Notes: generated from the letters alone by a model not told the origin. DNA of 38,123 nt from Paenibacillus timonensis (GCF_022427145.1 NZ_JAKSXN010000052.1:1-38123); one strand, 5' to 3'; shown: positions 1 to 7,708, counted from the stretch's first letter. A program made the numbers and translations.

Positions 1-40
1 TACAATAATCTATTCGGACTCCGGGCGCTTAAGCCAGGAA

Positions 41-111
41 TGTTGTAGTTAGTACAACAATATTGCAGGCAGAGGCCCGATAAGCCTCAAAATGTTGTAC
101 GAAATGCAACA
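41..111 (+). other. Three tandem hairpins upstream of spoIID
   Basis: Three short inverted repeats stand in a row: 41-47 with 53-59 (TGTTGTA / TACAACA), 72-76 with 84-88 (GAGGC / GCCTC), and 93-97 with 107-111 (TGTTG / CAACA). The arm at 53-59 is also complementary to 93-99, so the first hairpin and a long-range helix enclosing the second hairpin exclude each other. A terminator follows at 132-152. I see no convincing coding region in 1-313. This could be a 3' untranslated region of the gene outside the window or a small RNA; I cannot tell which. Confidence 0.35.
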
Positions 112-131
112 ATCTGCTCATAGCTTCTAGG

Positions 132-152
132 AACGCCGTCAGGCGTTTTTTT
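132..152 (+). terminator. Rho-independent terminator before spoIID
   Basis: The arms AACGCC (132-137) and GGCGTT (142-147) flank a 4-nt loop and run into a T tract ending at 152. It closes whatever is transcribed from the left edge and separates it from spoIID. Confidence 0.7.
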
Positions 153-313
153 AGTTTCTGCGCATGATGGGAGAAAACGGGTTCTAGCATTTCGCCAAAA
201 CTCATATCTATAAGTATAGCGGGCAAACGATATAAGGAGAGAAAAACTAGGTTGCTAGCTCGCTAACGTGATCGGCGTACGGCAGCACGACCAGAGGCGG
301 AGGTAACGAATCG

Positions 314-2017
314 ATGCAGGAACGATCCCAGGTCAAAATAAATGTAGCGCCTCGCCGAGAGGCGAAGCGGGGCAAGGAAGAGAGCGGCAACCGCGAGACA
401 AGCGAAAGGGCAGCGCTCCGGTCGTCAGAGCCGAATGAGGGTAAAGCGGCCACGGTGTCGGCTCCCGCTAACGTAGTGGTGGTCCGTCAGAAACCGGAAC
501 AAGCGGTCAGTCAGGAACGAGGGAGGGAAGGGGCCGGAAGAACCGTAATTGGTGTGGAAGTCGGGGGAACGGCGAAGGAGAAAACGGAAAAGCCCGTAAA
601 TTCGGGATTTGAGCGGACCGCAGCGCAAAGGACGGAGTTGGCCGAACGGACAGTGAGGGTTGAGCGGACCGCAGATGTGAATACGCGAGTCGTGAGAACG
701 GCAATGGAGGGGGCACGCCGGTCTGAGCCGACGGCAACCCGCGGCGACGGCGGCGTGGTACCGCCGGGCTTAGCGCCGCTGGCGGCACCTCCTGCGGGGG
801 TGCCGCCGGAAACCCGCGTGCGCGTGCGCGTCCGCACGCGGCCGGGCCGAGCCGCCCCCCGCAAAAGCGGCGGGAGGTGGCTCGGCGGCACGGGCGCCGC
901 CCCCGTGGCGGCGGCGCTGATCGCGCTGGCGCTGCTGCTGCCAGCGCTCATCGCGTGGCGCGCGGCGCAGGCGCCCGCCGCGCGCCACGACCCGGCGGCG
1001 ACGGCGCAGACGCAGGCGCCTGCCGCCGTGCCGCCATCGGCGGAGCCGCGCCCGCAGGACGCGGCTCGCGCCGAGGCGCCGCCCGCGGTGCCGGAGGCCG
1101 CGGGCGGGACGCCGGTGCGCGTCTATCTCACGCGCACCGGCGAGGTCGAGAGCGTGCCGCTCGAGCAGTACGTCACCGGCGTCCTCGCCGCCGAGATGCC
1201 GGCCGACTTCGAGCTCGCGGCACTGAAAGCGCAGGCCATCGCGGCGCGCACCTTTATCGTCCGGCGCCTTACGGCCGGGGATACCGGAGGTACCGATGGC
1301 GGCAAAGCCGATGTGAACGACACCGTGGAGCATCAAGTCTATCTCTCCCGCGAGGATTTGGAAGAGTGGCCAAGCCGAGGCAAGGGAGCGCAGCTCGAGA
1401 AGCTGCGCCAGGCCGTGCGGCAGACGGAAGGAATCGTGATGACGTATCGCGGGCAGCCGATCACCGCTTCCTTCTTCTCCTCCAGCGGCGGGTACACGGA
1501 GAACTCCGAAGACTACTGGTCGCTGAAGATCCCTTATCTGCGCAGCGTGCCTAGCCCATGGGACGCCGCGATCAATCCGAAAAACCGCGAGACGATCGAA
1601 ATGCCGCTCTCCCAACTGTACAGCAAGCTGGGACAGAAGGTGCCGGGACCCGTTAAGACGGCGCTGGCCGCCCTCGATCAGGGAAACGGCAAAGCCGCGG
1701 CGGCCAAGCTGAGCGCCGGCAAGCTGTTTAAGACCCTATCCTGGACCGACGGTCGCCGGGTCAAGGAGATTCGCATCGGCGAGCAGGTCTACACCGGCCG
1801 CGAAGTCCGGGAGAAGTTGAATCTCCGCTCCAGCCAATTTACGCTGGCGGTCACCGGCGATACCGTCAAGATCACCACCTACGGCTACGGCCATGGGGTC
1901 GGGATGAGTCAGTGGGGGGCTAACGGCATGGCAAAGGAATGGTACACGGCGACGCAAATCCTTAAACACTATTACACGGGAATCTCGTTTCAGCAGGCCT
2001 CCCATTTTATCAAGTAG
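314..2017 (+). CDS. spoIID: Stage II sporulation protein D (SpoIID) with long N-terminal tail
   Basis: SpoIID is the lytic transglycosylase of the DMP engulfment machine; it cuts septal peptidoglycan once SpoIIP has removed stem peptides. The 567-aa product has its catalytic domain at about residues 268-560. Its family signature EQYVTGVLAAEMP contains the catalytic Glu (E294). A C-terminal GYGHGVGMSQWGANGMA block (524-540) is also typical. One membrane helix lies at about 197-215. B. subtilis SpoIID is about 340 aa and starts almost directly with its helix; here some 190 charged, Arg/Glu/Thr/Pro-rich residues come first. I chose ATG 314 because GGAGG at 299-303 sits 10 nt upstream. The stretch from about 720 to 1200 is far richer in GC than its surroundings and makes long spurious frames. 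The family call is firm; the true N-terminus is less certain. Confidence 0.93.
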   Translation: MQERSQVKINVAPRREAKRGKEESGNRETSERAALRSSEPNEGKAATVSAPANVVVVRQKPEQAVSQERGREGAGRTVIGVEVGGTAKEKTEKPVNSGFERTAAQRTELAERTVRVERTADVNTRVVRTAMEGARRSEPTATRGDGGVVPPGLAPLAAPPAGVPPETRVRVRVRTRPGRAAPRKSGGRWLGGTGAAPVAAALIALALLLPALIAWRAAQAPAARHDPAATAQTQAPAAVPPSAEPRPQDAARAEAPPAVPEAAGGTPVRVYLTRTGEVESVPLEQYVTGVLAAEMPADFELAALKAQAIAARTFIVRRLTAGDTGGTDGGKADVNDTVEHQVYLSREDLEEWPSRGKGAQLEKLRQAVRQTEGIVMTYRGQPITASFFSSSGGYTENSEDYWSLKIPYLRSVPSPWDAAINPKNRETIEMPLSQLYSKLGQKVPGPVKTALAALDQGNGKAAAAKLSAGKLFKTLSWTDGRRVKEIRIGEQVYTGREVREKLNLRSSQFTLAVTGDTVKITTYGYGHGVGMSQWGANGMAKEWYTATQILKHYYTGISFQQASHFIK

Positions 2018-2069
2018 CCGCACGGAAAACGATTATTCTTTTTTTCTGAAAAAAAAGTATAAAGCCGAA

Positions 2070-2098
2070 GTATAAAAGAGTTCGCCCCGGTAACACTG
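2070..2098 (+). promoter_or_regulatory. Candidate sigma-F promoter of spoIIQ
   Basis: GTATA (2070-2074), a 14-nt spacer and GGTAACACTG (2089-2098) match the sigma-F pattern GywTA / GgnnAnAnTw. spoIIQ is a known sigma-F (forespore) gene in Bacillus. One reservation: the predicted start point would fall within a few bases of the ribosome binding site at 2104-2109. Confidence 0.45.
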
Positions 2099-2118
2099 GT
2101 TACTGAGGTGATGAGCAA

Positions 2119-2865
2119 ATGAATGAAAACCAGAAAAAAACAGGACACGAGGAATCTCCTAAAATTGGATTGGGAGAACCGGTTAAACCGGTATCCGCGT
2201 GGAAGAGATTATTGTCGAAGAGATGGGTTTACCCGGCAGCGTATGTGGCGGCAGCGGCAATTATACTAACCTTAGTGTGGGTCTACCAGGATGCGAGCAA
2301 CAAGCCATTGGACTCGACCCCCGCCAGCGTAACCGACACCGTAAACCTGTCCGGCGAAGAGGAAGCCGCAACGGAAGAGGGAACGAAAGAGGAAGAAGCG
2401 ACCGAAGTCATCGCCTCCTCCGAGGATCTCTCTTGGCCGGTAGCGAACGCCGCCGATGTCGCCGTCGTGAAGCCGTTCTATGAGAAGGAAGGTACGGCCG
2501 AAGAACATCAGGCCGCCCTGGTGCAGTACAACGATACGTTTACGCCAAACACCGGGATCGACCTGGCCCGCGAAGACCGCAAGCCTTTCGAGGTAACGGC
2601 CGCCATGAGCGGAAAAGTGACGCGGGTTGAAGAAGTGCCGCTTCTCGGGTTCGTCGTGGAAATTACCCACGCCAACAACCTGAAGACGGTGTACGAAAGC
2701 TTGGGCGAAGTGAAGGTGAAGAAGGATGCCGAAGTGAAGCAAGGCGACACGATCGGCAGCGCCGGCCGCAACGAAATCGAGAAGGACCTCGACAACCACG
2801 TCCATTTCGCGATTTACGAAAACGGCGAGCTGGTGAATCCGGAAACCGTGCTTCCGAAAAACTGA
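2119..2865 (+). CDS. spoIIQ: Forespore protein SpoIIQ (M23/LytM-like, degenerate)
   Basis: SpoIIQ is made in the forespore and binds mother-cell SpoIIIAH across the intermembrane space, forming the zipper and channel used during engulfment. The 248-aa product has a short cytoplasmic tail, one membrane helix (about 38-56), an acidic linker (78-105) and a LytM fold (about 140-245). The second zinc motif HVH (H227, H229) and Asp148 are kept. The position of the first zinc His in the usual HxGxD motif is Asn144 (NTGID). Loss of that His is also known for B. subtilis SpoIIQ, so a structural rather than hydrolytic role is expected. Start ATG 2119 follows GAGGTG at 2104-2109; an upstream ATG at 2111 is in another frame and stops after three codons. 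It lies 101 nt after spoIID, as in other Bacillales. Confidence 0.9.
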   Translation: MNENQKKTGHEESPKIGLGEPVKPVSAWKRLLSKRWVYPAAYVAAAAIILTLVWVYQDASNKPLDSTPASVTDTVNLSGEEEAATEEGTKEEEATEVIASSEDLSWPVANAADVAVVKPFYEKEGTAEEHQAALVQYNDTFTPNTGIDLAREDRKPFEVTAAMSGKVTRVEEVPLLGFVVEITHANNLKTVYESLGEVKVKKDAEVKQGDTIGSAGRNEIEKDLDNHVHFAIYENGELVNPETVLPKN

Positions 2866-2935
2866 AGTTAAACCCATCCATCCAATTTATGGCACTGCCA
2901 GCCGGTCCAATCGTTCGGATCGATGCGGCAGGCTA

Positions 2936-2964
2936 ACGGAGAGCAAAGAGCTCTCCGTTTTTTT
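2936..2964 (+). terminator. Terminator after spoIIQ
   Basis: A perfect 9-bp stem (2936-2944 with 2950-2958) has a 5-nt loop and ends in a T tract at 2958-2964. Confidence 0.85.
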
Positions 2965-2977
2965 CTGCTTACTCCGC

Positions 2978-3175
2978 AATAAGGGTACAAAAAGGCCTTA
3001 TTTGCCGCAAATTCAGGATTCTCGAGTAAATAAGGGAAAATATTGGTCTTATTTCTTCGGTCAAAGCCTCAAAAGGCATGTTTTACGATGATCGAGAGAA
3101 ATAAGGCCCTATTTTGTCCTTATTTCGTATGAATCGGGATTGGATGCCCAAATAAGGCCCAAAAAGTCCCTTATT
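2978..3175. repeat. Cluster of four 25-bp imperfect palindromes
   Basis: Four units of exactly 25 bp lie at 2978-3002, 3029-3053, 3100-3124 and 3151-3175. Each begins AATAAGG and ends CTTATT, CCTTATT in three of the four, with an 11-12 nt A/T-rich middle that varies. Start-to-start distances are 51, 71 and 51. They occupy the roughly 500-nt gap between spoIIQ and spoIIID, which holds no gene. A related family lies at 14860-15044. They are too divergent for CRISPR repeats and I do not recognise a named family. Confidence 0.75.
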
Positions 3176-3284
3176 AAGGATTAAGACGGTATCATAATCG
3201 CTCCATTTCACACACCTTACTTAACTTGTCCGGCCCTGCTGCTCCTTCCCTTTAGATGACCGAAGGTAAAATAAATGGCCTCGC

Positions 3285-3303
3285 CCAAGCTTGTCAGGCT
3301 TGG
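3285..3303. repeat. Small inverted repeat upstream of the spoIIID promoter
   Basis: CCAAGC (3285-3290) and GCTTGG (3298-3303) flank a 7-nt loop. No T run follows, so it is not a terminator. It ends 8 nt before the candidate sigma-E -35 element and could be an operator or chance. Confidence 0.3.
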
Positions 3304-3310
3304 AAACAAA

Positions 3311-3338
3311 GAATATCTAGGCCCGCCCCTCATATAAT
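3311..3338 (+). promoter_or_regulatory. Candidate sigma-E promoter of spoIIID
   Basis: GAATAT (3311-3316), a 14-nt spacer and CATATAAT (3331-3338) fit the sigma-E pattern, whose -10 is CATACAnT. spoIIID is a known sigma-E (mother-cell) gene, so position and type agree. Confidence 0.6.
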
Positions 3339-3373
3339 GTACCAAACTATCTCGAGTTGAGGGAGGCGGGAGC

Positions 3374-3658
3374 GTGCACGATTACATCAAGGAACGGACG
3401 ATAAAGATTGGACGGTGCATCGTGGAAACGCGGCACACGGTTCGAACGATCGCCAAGGAATTCGGCGTTTCCAAAAGCACGGTGCACAAGGATTTAACGG
3501 AACGTCTGCCGGAGATCAATCCGGATTTGGCGGATCAGGTGAAGCACATTCTCGAATATCACAAATCGATCAGACACCTGCGCGGCGGGGAAGCGACGAA
3601 GATCAAGTATAAGAAGAAAGGCCAATCGAAACGCGAGGTGATTAGCTCCGTCAATTAA
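3374..3658 (+). CDS. spoIIID: Mother-cell transcription factor SpoIIID
   Basis: SpoIIID is the small DNA-binding switch protein of the mother cell; it represses and activates genes between the sigma-E and sigma-K stages, including mature sigK expression. The 94-aa product begins MHDYIKERTIKIG and carries a helix-turn-helix at about 23-44 (TIAKEFGVSKSTVHKDL) plus the basic C-terminal segment KSIRHLRGGEATKIKYKKK that contacts DNA. Length and sequence are close to the 93-aa B. subtilis protein throughout. The start is GTG 3374 with GGAGG at 3362-3366. It lies upstream of mbl, the order seen in B. subtilis. Confidence 0.97.
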   Translation: MHDYIKERTIKIGRCIVETRHTVRTIAKEFGVSKSTVHKDLTERLPEINPDLADQVKHILEYHKSIRHLRGGEATKIKYKKKGQSKREVISSVN

Positions 3659-3899
3659 TGGGTAATTACTTAGTTCACCCATCGAACGATTTTCATTGAA
3701 TCATTCCCCTAAAGTATGGTATTTTTAAATATGGTATAAGATGATGTGGATTTTCATCCATTTATCCCGAAATTTTGCGATATTCATCGACTTTTGTCGA
3801 TTGACCACACCTTTGTTAGCGGGACACTTCTGCCATATACATGGGGTAGGGCCGCTACGTCCTTTCCGTGATTTACAAAAATACGCTTTGGGGGATCGA

Positions 3900-4898
3900 A
3901 TGATGGGCAAGGATATTGGGATTGATTTAGGCACGGCCAATGTGCTGATTCATGTGAAAGGAAAGGGAGTCGTTCTTGACGAACCTTCCGTAGTCGCGAT
4001 TGACAGCGACGGAAGACGGGTGCTGGCCGTCGGTGAAGAAGCAAGGCGGATGGTGGGCCGGACGCCCGGAAATATCACTGCGATTCGTCCCTTGAAGGAC
4101 GGAGTCATTGCCGATTTTGAAATTACGGAAACGATGTTGAAATATTTTATTGACCGTGTGGGCGGCAGAAGCTGGTACAGCCACCCGAGAATTCTGATCT
4201 GCGCGCCGACGAACATTACCTCGGTGGAGCAGAAGTCGATTCGCGAAGCCGCCGAACACAGCGGCGCTAAAGAAGTGTATTTGGAAGAAGAACCGAAAGC
4301 GGCCGCCATCGGGGCCGGCATGGATATTTTCGAACCGAGCGGCAACATGGTTGTCGATATCGGCGGCGGGACGACGGATGTGGCGGTGCTCTCCATGGGG
4401 GACATCGTCACCGCTTCGTCGCTTAAAGTTGCCGGGGACAAGTTTGATGCCGCCATCATTAAATACATTAAAACGAAGTACAAGCTGTTGATTGGCGAAC
4501 GGACGGCGGAAGATATCAAGATTGGGATCGGAACGGTATACCCGAACGGACGGGTGGCCGAAATGGATATCCGCGGCCGGGACATGGTGTCCGGGCTGCC
4601 GCTGACCGTGACGATTACGGCGAACGAGGTTCAGGAAGCGCTAGCCGATCCGATCTCCTCGATCGTCGCCACCGCCAAATCGGTGCTGGAGCGCACTCCG
4701 CCGGAATTGTCCGCCGACATTATCGACCGCGGCGTGATTTTGACCGGGGGAGGCGCTCTGCTGAACGGGCTGGACGAGCTTCTCGCCGAAGAACTTCGCG
4801 TGCCGGTGCTGATCGCCGAAGATCCGATGCACTGCGTGGTGAAGGGAACGGGCATCATGCTCGACAATTTGGACAAGGTGCTAAGAAGAAAGCTCTAA
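3900..4898 (+). CDS. mbl: Rod-shape protein Mbl (MreB family)
   Basis: Mbl is an actin-like ATPase that moves with the Rod complex and guides lateral wall synthesis. The 332-aa product (B. subtilis Mbl is 333 aa) has the actin-fold motifs GIDLGTANVLIH near the N-terminus, VVDIGGGTTDVAVLSMG around 155-171, GERTAEDIKIGIG, and the second phosphate loop ILTGGGALLNG. It agrees more closely with Mbl than MreB, and its place between spoIIID and flhO is the Mbl position. The open frame reaches back to 3741, but that would add 53 hydrophobic residues unlike any family member. I start at ATG 3900; ATG 3903 is equally possible and lies better spaced from GGGGGA (3890-3895). Confidence 0.95.
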   Translation: MMGKDIGIDLGTANVLIHVKGKGVVLDEPSVVAIDSDGRRVLAVGEEARRMVGRTPGNITAIRPLKDGVIADFEITETMLKYFIDRVGGRSWYSHPRILICAPTNITSVEQKSIREAAEHSGAKEVYLEEEPKAAAIGAGMDIFEPSGNMVVDIGGGTTDVAVLSMGDIVTASSLKVAGDKFDAAIIKYIKTKYKLLIGERTAEDIKIGIGTVYPNGRVAEMDIRGRDMVSGLPLTVTITANEVQEALADPISSIVATAKSVLERTPPELSADIIDRGVILTGGGALLNGLDELLAEELRVPVLIAEDPMHCVVKGTGIMLDNLDKVLRRKL

Positions 4899-4909
4899 TC
4901 GTCCGATAT
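4882..4909 (+). promoter_or_regulatory. Candidate sigma-D promoter of flhOP
   Basis: TAAG (4882-4885), a 16-nt spacer and TCCGATAT (4902-4909) resemble the flagellar sigma-D pattern TAAA-N14 to 16-GCCGATAT, with one mismatch in each box. It overlaps the end of mbl and precedes flhO by 66 nt. A flagellar promoter fits the genes downstream. Confidence 0.5.
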
Positions 4910-4975
4910 AATAAGAAGGAATGTGTTGCCCGGTGAATTAGGGGCATTGAATATATAGCGTTTGGAGGTAAGGCC

Positions 4976-5875
4976 ATGCTTAGAGGTCTCTATACCGCGG
5001 CGTCCGGCATGATCGCCGAGCAGCGGCGGCATGATACGGTTACGCAGAATATCGCCAATCTGAATACGCCGGGCTACAAATCGGTGAATACGGTGGCGCA
5101 CTCTTTTCCTGAAATGTTGATTTCCCTGATGGGGGACAAGCAGTCGGGAGCTACTTCGCGTATCGGGAAGCTAGTGACCGGGGTGTTTGCGGAAGAGAGC
5201 TTGCCGGCGTTTACGCAAGGGGATTTGAAGGAGACCGGAAATGGTACCGATTTTGCCTTGATCTCGCAGCTTAGCCTGACCAACCCGGCTACAGGCCAAC
5301 CTTATGCTTTTGACGCTTCGGGTAAATTCGTCACGGAGGACGGCGAGGTGGTTTATCAGCCTCAGGCTTTCTTCACCGTGGAAGATAACGAGGGGAATGT
5401 ACGTTATACCCGGGACGGCGGCTTCACCGTCAATACGGCGGGAGAAGTGAGAACATCCACCGGCTACCGGGTACTGGACGCCACCGGCAATCCGATCGTC
5501 CTCAACCCGGGCTTATCCGTGAACACGCTGACCAGTGATGAGACCGGAAATTTGACGGCGCTAGACAATACCGGTGCCCCTGTTAACCTGGGTGCTCTCG
5601 GGATCACGGTAGTGGAACAGCCTTACCAACTGGTTCGCGAAGGCAACGGCGTCTTCCGTGTCGCCGATGAAGAGGCGGCAGGAGTACGGGGACTGGTGCC
5701 TGGAACGGATGGGACCGTGGTGCGCCAAGGCTACCTGGAGGTATCGAACGTCGATACGGCCCAATCCATGGTGGACTTATTGGCAGCCCAACGGGCTTAC
5801 GAGTCCAATCAGAAGATCATTCAATATTACGATCGCAGTTTAGATAAAGCGGTAAACGAAATCGGCCGCGTGTAG
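4976..5875 (+). CDS. flhO: Flagellar hook-basal body protein FlhO (distal rod, FlgF/FlgG family)
   Basis: FlhO is one of two distal-rod proteins that complete the flagellar rod before the hook grows. The 299-aa product has the N-terminal rod motif (residues 1-35, TAASGMIAEQRRHDTVTQNI then ANLNTPGYK) and the C-terminal Flg_bbr motif NVDTAQSMVDLLAAQRAYESN (about 258-278); both ends form the axial coiled coil. A central beta domain lies between. It is somewhat longer than B. subtilis FlhO (about 270 aa). GGAGGT at 4964-4969 sets ATG 4976. FlhP follows after 31 nt, so the two are likely one transcript from the sigma-D-like promoter at 4882. FlhO and FlhP are close paralogues; order and comparison support this assignment. 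Confidence 0.9.
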   Translation: MLRGLYTAASGMIAEQRRHDTVTQNIANLNTPGYKSVNTVAHSFPEMLISLMGDKQSGATSRIGKLVTGVFAEESLPAFTQGDLKETGNGTDFALISQLSLTNPATGQPYAFDASGKFVTEDGEVVYQPQAFFTVEDNEGNVRYTRDGGFTVNTAGEVRTSTGYRVLDATGNPIVLNPGLSVNTLTSDETGNLTALDNTGAPVNLGALGITVVEQPYQLVREGNGVFRVADEEAAGVRGLVPGTDGTVVRQGYLEVSNVDTAQSMVDLLAAQRAYESNQKIIQYYDRSLDKAVNEIGRV

Positions 5876-5906
5876 TTAAGCGTCCGGCCATAACAGGAGG
5901 TGCGGC

Positions 5907-6728
5907 ATGAATAACACCATCATCAGCGCGATGGTTTCGATGAGCGGAATTCAACAACGTTTGGACTTGCTTGCCGACAACATCGCAAATGTGGATACGG
6001 CAGGGTATAAACGAAAGCAAGCCAATTTCGAAGATACGTTGACCCGGGTGCAGCAGCAGACTTCCGATCTGAATTTGCCCGGCCGCGCGACGCCGTCCGG
6101 TTTCAACCTCGGCTTCGGTTCGAGAATGTCGCAGGTGACGGTAAATTATACCCAAGGCCCCATTAAGGAGACCGGCAATCCTACCGATTTGGCGATTGAA
6201 GGCAACGCGATGTTCAGCGTATTGACGCCGGACGGCGTTGTAGCTTATACCCGAGGCGGGGATTTTCATGTCCAACCGGATCCGGGCGATGAGGGAGCCG
6301 CATTTTTGGTGAATAAGCAAGGTTATGTGGTCTTGAACGCCGATGGCGATCCGATCACATTTCCTTCCGATGCCAAGCTGAGCGTTGACTCGGAGGGGAA
6401 TCTGCTGGCCACGAACGGGGAAGGAACGACAGAAGTAGGACGTATCGCGTTGTTGACGGCCGAACGTCCGGACGTGCTGGTTCAGAAAGACGGTAACCTG
6501 TTTGTCCTGGCGGCCGGCGTTGATCCGGCTCAGGCCATGGTGGATACGTTAAGCCTGCCGCAGGAACAACGGGCAAGCCTTCGCCAAGGGGCGTTGGAAG
6601 CCTCCAACGTAGATTTGACCGAAGCGATGTCCGAAATGCTCCAGGTGCAGCGTGCTTATCAATTGACGGCTCGCGCGCTGACATCCGGCGAAACGATGAT
6701 GGGCCTGGCCAACAACTTGCGCGGATAG
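5907..6728 (+). CDS. flhP: Flagellar hook-basal body protein FlhP (distal rod)
   Basis: This is the partner of FlhO in the distal rod; in B. subtilis both are needed for hook assembly. The 273-aa product begins MNNTIISAMVSMSGIQQRLD, has the rod signature DNIANVDTAGYKRKQ at about 24-38, and ends with NVDLTEAMSEMLQVQRAYQL (about 231-250). The domain plan matches flhO, consistent with an old duplication. AGGAGGT just upstream (about 5895-5901) sets ATG 5907. The next gene starts 12 nt after its stop, so it is probably co-transcribed. Confidence 0.9.
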   Translation: MNNTIISAMVSMSGIQQRLDLLADNIANVDTAGYKRKQANFEDTLTRVQQQTSDLNLPGRATPSGFNLGFGSRMSQVTVNYTQGPIKETGNPTDLAIEGNAMFSVLTPDGVVAYTRGGDFHVQPDPGDEGAAFLVNKQGYVVLNADGDPITFPSDAKLSVDSEGNLLATNGEGTTEVGRIALLTAERPDVLVQKDGNLFVLAAGVDPAQAMVDTLSLPQEQRASLRQGALEASNVDLTEAMSEMLQVQRAYQLTARALTSGETMMGLANNLRG

Positions 6729-6740
6729 GTGGGAAGCTTC

Positions 6741-6941
6741 ATGAGTGAAGACAATCAACCGGCTGCCAAACGCCCCGCCTGGATCGTCATCCTGCGAATC
6801 GTTCTTGTGTTGCTGGTTCTCTTTGCGGCATTGGCGGCGGGTACCGTCGTTGGCTACGTTGTGTTCGGCAAGCAGGACGCTTCGGAGATCTGGCACTGGT
6901 CGACGTGGAAGCATGTTTTCGATCTGGTGTTTGCTCCTTGA
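6741..6941 (+). CDS. EpuA-type small membrane protein (annotated elsewhere as RNA polymerase subunit beta-like)
   Basis: This 66-aa protein has a short charged N-terminus, one strong membrane helix (about 16-40) and a C-terminal tail with WHWSTWKHVFDLVF. That layout and the W-S-T-W-x-H motif match the EpuA family (Pfam EpuA), which databases often label DNA-directed RNA polymerase subunit beta. I see no polymerase-like domain, so the name looks historical. Function is unknown. I chose ATG 6741 because GGTGGG lies 7-12 nt upstream; a GTG at 6729 in the same frame would place the start inside that ribosome binding site. It follows flhP directly and is followed by a terminator, so it ends the flhOP transcript. 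Confidence 0.75.
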   Translation: MSEDNQPAAKRPAWIVILRIVLVLLVLFAALAAGTVVGYVVFGKQDASEIWHWSTWKHVFDLVFAP

Positions 6942-7029
6942 ATGGAAGCGAAAGCGAACGTTTGCGAGGAGTCGTACGGAACGCATATATAATAGAAGAA
7001 ACAGAACAAATTTAACATAATTGTCCACA

Positions 7030-7058
7030 AACTCTCGGCTGACGGGAGTTTTCTTTTT
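7030..7058 (+). terminator. Terminator after the flhOP transcript
   Basis: A 7-bp stem (7030-7036 with 7044-7050, one G-T pair) with a 7-nt loop is followed by a T-rich tract. Confidence 0.75.
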
Positions 7059-7111
7059 GTAGGCGAAAAATGTATAATGATGGGGGACTCTACGGCTAAA
7101 ACAAGTCAAAA

Positions 7112-7190
7112 GGGCTATATCCGTAACCGACCTGGGGGTCGCTTGCGGATAAGCCCCTTATCTTAACCTTCGCTTCTGCAGAGGCGAAGG
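7112..7190 (+). promoter_or_regulatory. Structured leader upstream of fabZ
   Basis: The 344-nt gap before fabZ holds a branched hairpin and a second long hairpin. The first is 7112-7116 with 7152-7156, then 7118-7123 with 7146-7151 (one bulged A), with a nested CGACC / GGTCG stem at 7128-7132 / 7137-7141. The second is 7167-7173 with 7184-7190, extendable inward by three pairs. A TATAAT at 7072-7077 could be the -10 of a promoter, but I see no good -35. I checked it against the common riboswitch motifs I know and matched none. It could be a regulatory leader or a small RNA. Confidence 0.45.
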
Positions 7191-7285
7191 ATAACTACAG
7201 TGTGACCGGTTGTCTGCGCTTTTATTCAGTTTGAGCTAGCCGGCTGCCGGAACCCAAAAAGGCAAACCGAAAGGAGAACTTACAT

Positions 7286-7708
7286 ATGTTGAATACGAAC
7301 GAGATCCAGGAGATTCTACCTCACCGTCCTCCGTTTTTGCTGGTGGACCGCATCATTGAGCTGGAGGAAGGCAAACGCGCCGTCGGCATCAAGAATGTGA
7401 CGATCAACGAGCCTTTCTTTATCGGGCATTTTCCCGGATACCCGGTGATGCCTGGCGTGCTGATCACGGAGGCGTTGGCGCAGGTTGGAGCCGTAGCGAT
7501 GTTGCATGTGGAAGCCAATCGCGGCAAAATCGGCTTCTTGGCCGGGTTGGATGAATTCCGTTTCCGGGGGCAAGTGGTGCCAGGGGATACGCTGCGCCTG
7601 GAAGTCGAAATTACCCGGATGAAGGGATCGATCGGTAAAGGCCACGCCGTCGCTAAAGTTGACGATAAGATTGTCGCCGAGGGAGACATCATGTTCGCCT
7701 TGTCCTAA
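7286..7708 (+). CDS. fabZ: 3-hydroxyacyl-ACP dehydratase FabZ
   Basis: FabZ removes water from 3-hydroxyacyl-ACP to give trans-2-enoyl-ACP in each round of type II fatty acid synthesis in the cytoplasm. The 140-aa product is full length for the family and a single hot-dog fold. The catalytic block [19 protein letters not shown] carries the active-site His48 and Glu62. The start ATG 7286 follows AAAGGAG (about 7270-7276). It stands alone from other fab genes, next to the flagellar block, as in B. subtilis (ywpB). I do not see a FapR operator upstream. Confidence 0.97.
   Translation: MLNTNEIQEILPHRPPFLLVDRIIELEEGKRAVGIKNVTINEPFFIGHFPGYPVMPGVLITEALAQVGAVAMLHVEANRGKIGFLAGLDEFRFRGQVVPGDTLRLEVEITRMKGSIGKGHAVAKVDDKIVAEGDIMFALS

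Noticed and set aside
207..236. Possible sigma-E promoter before spoIID
   Set aside because: The -10-like GATATAAG and -35-like TCTATA are 16 nt apart with several mismatches; too weak to list.
877..1554. Long frames overlapping spoIID on both strands
   Set aside because: They come from extreme GC content; only the spoIID frame carries family motifs and a ribosome binding site.
2978..3175. CRISPR array
   Set aside because: Repeats are palindromic with variable cores, spacers vary in length, and no cas gene is present.
3741..3899. 53-residue N-terminal extension of Mbl
   Set aside because: Unlike any MreB-family start; a ribosome binding site sits just before 3900.
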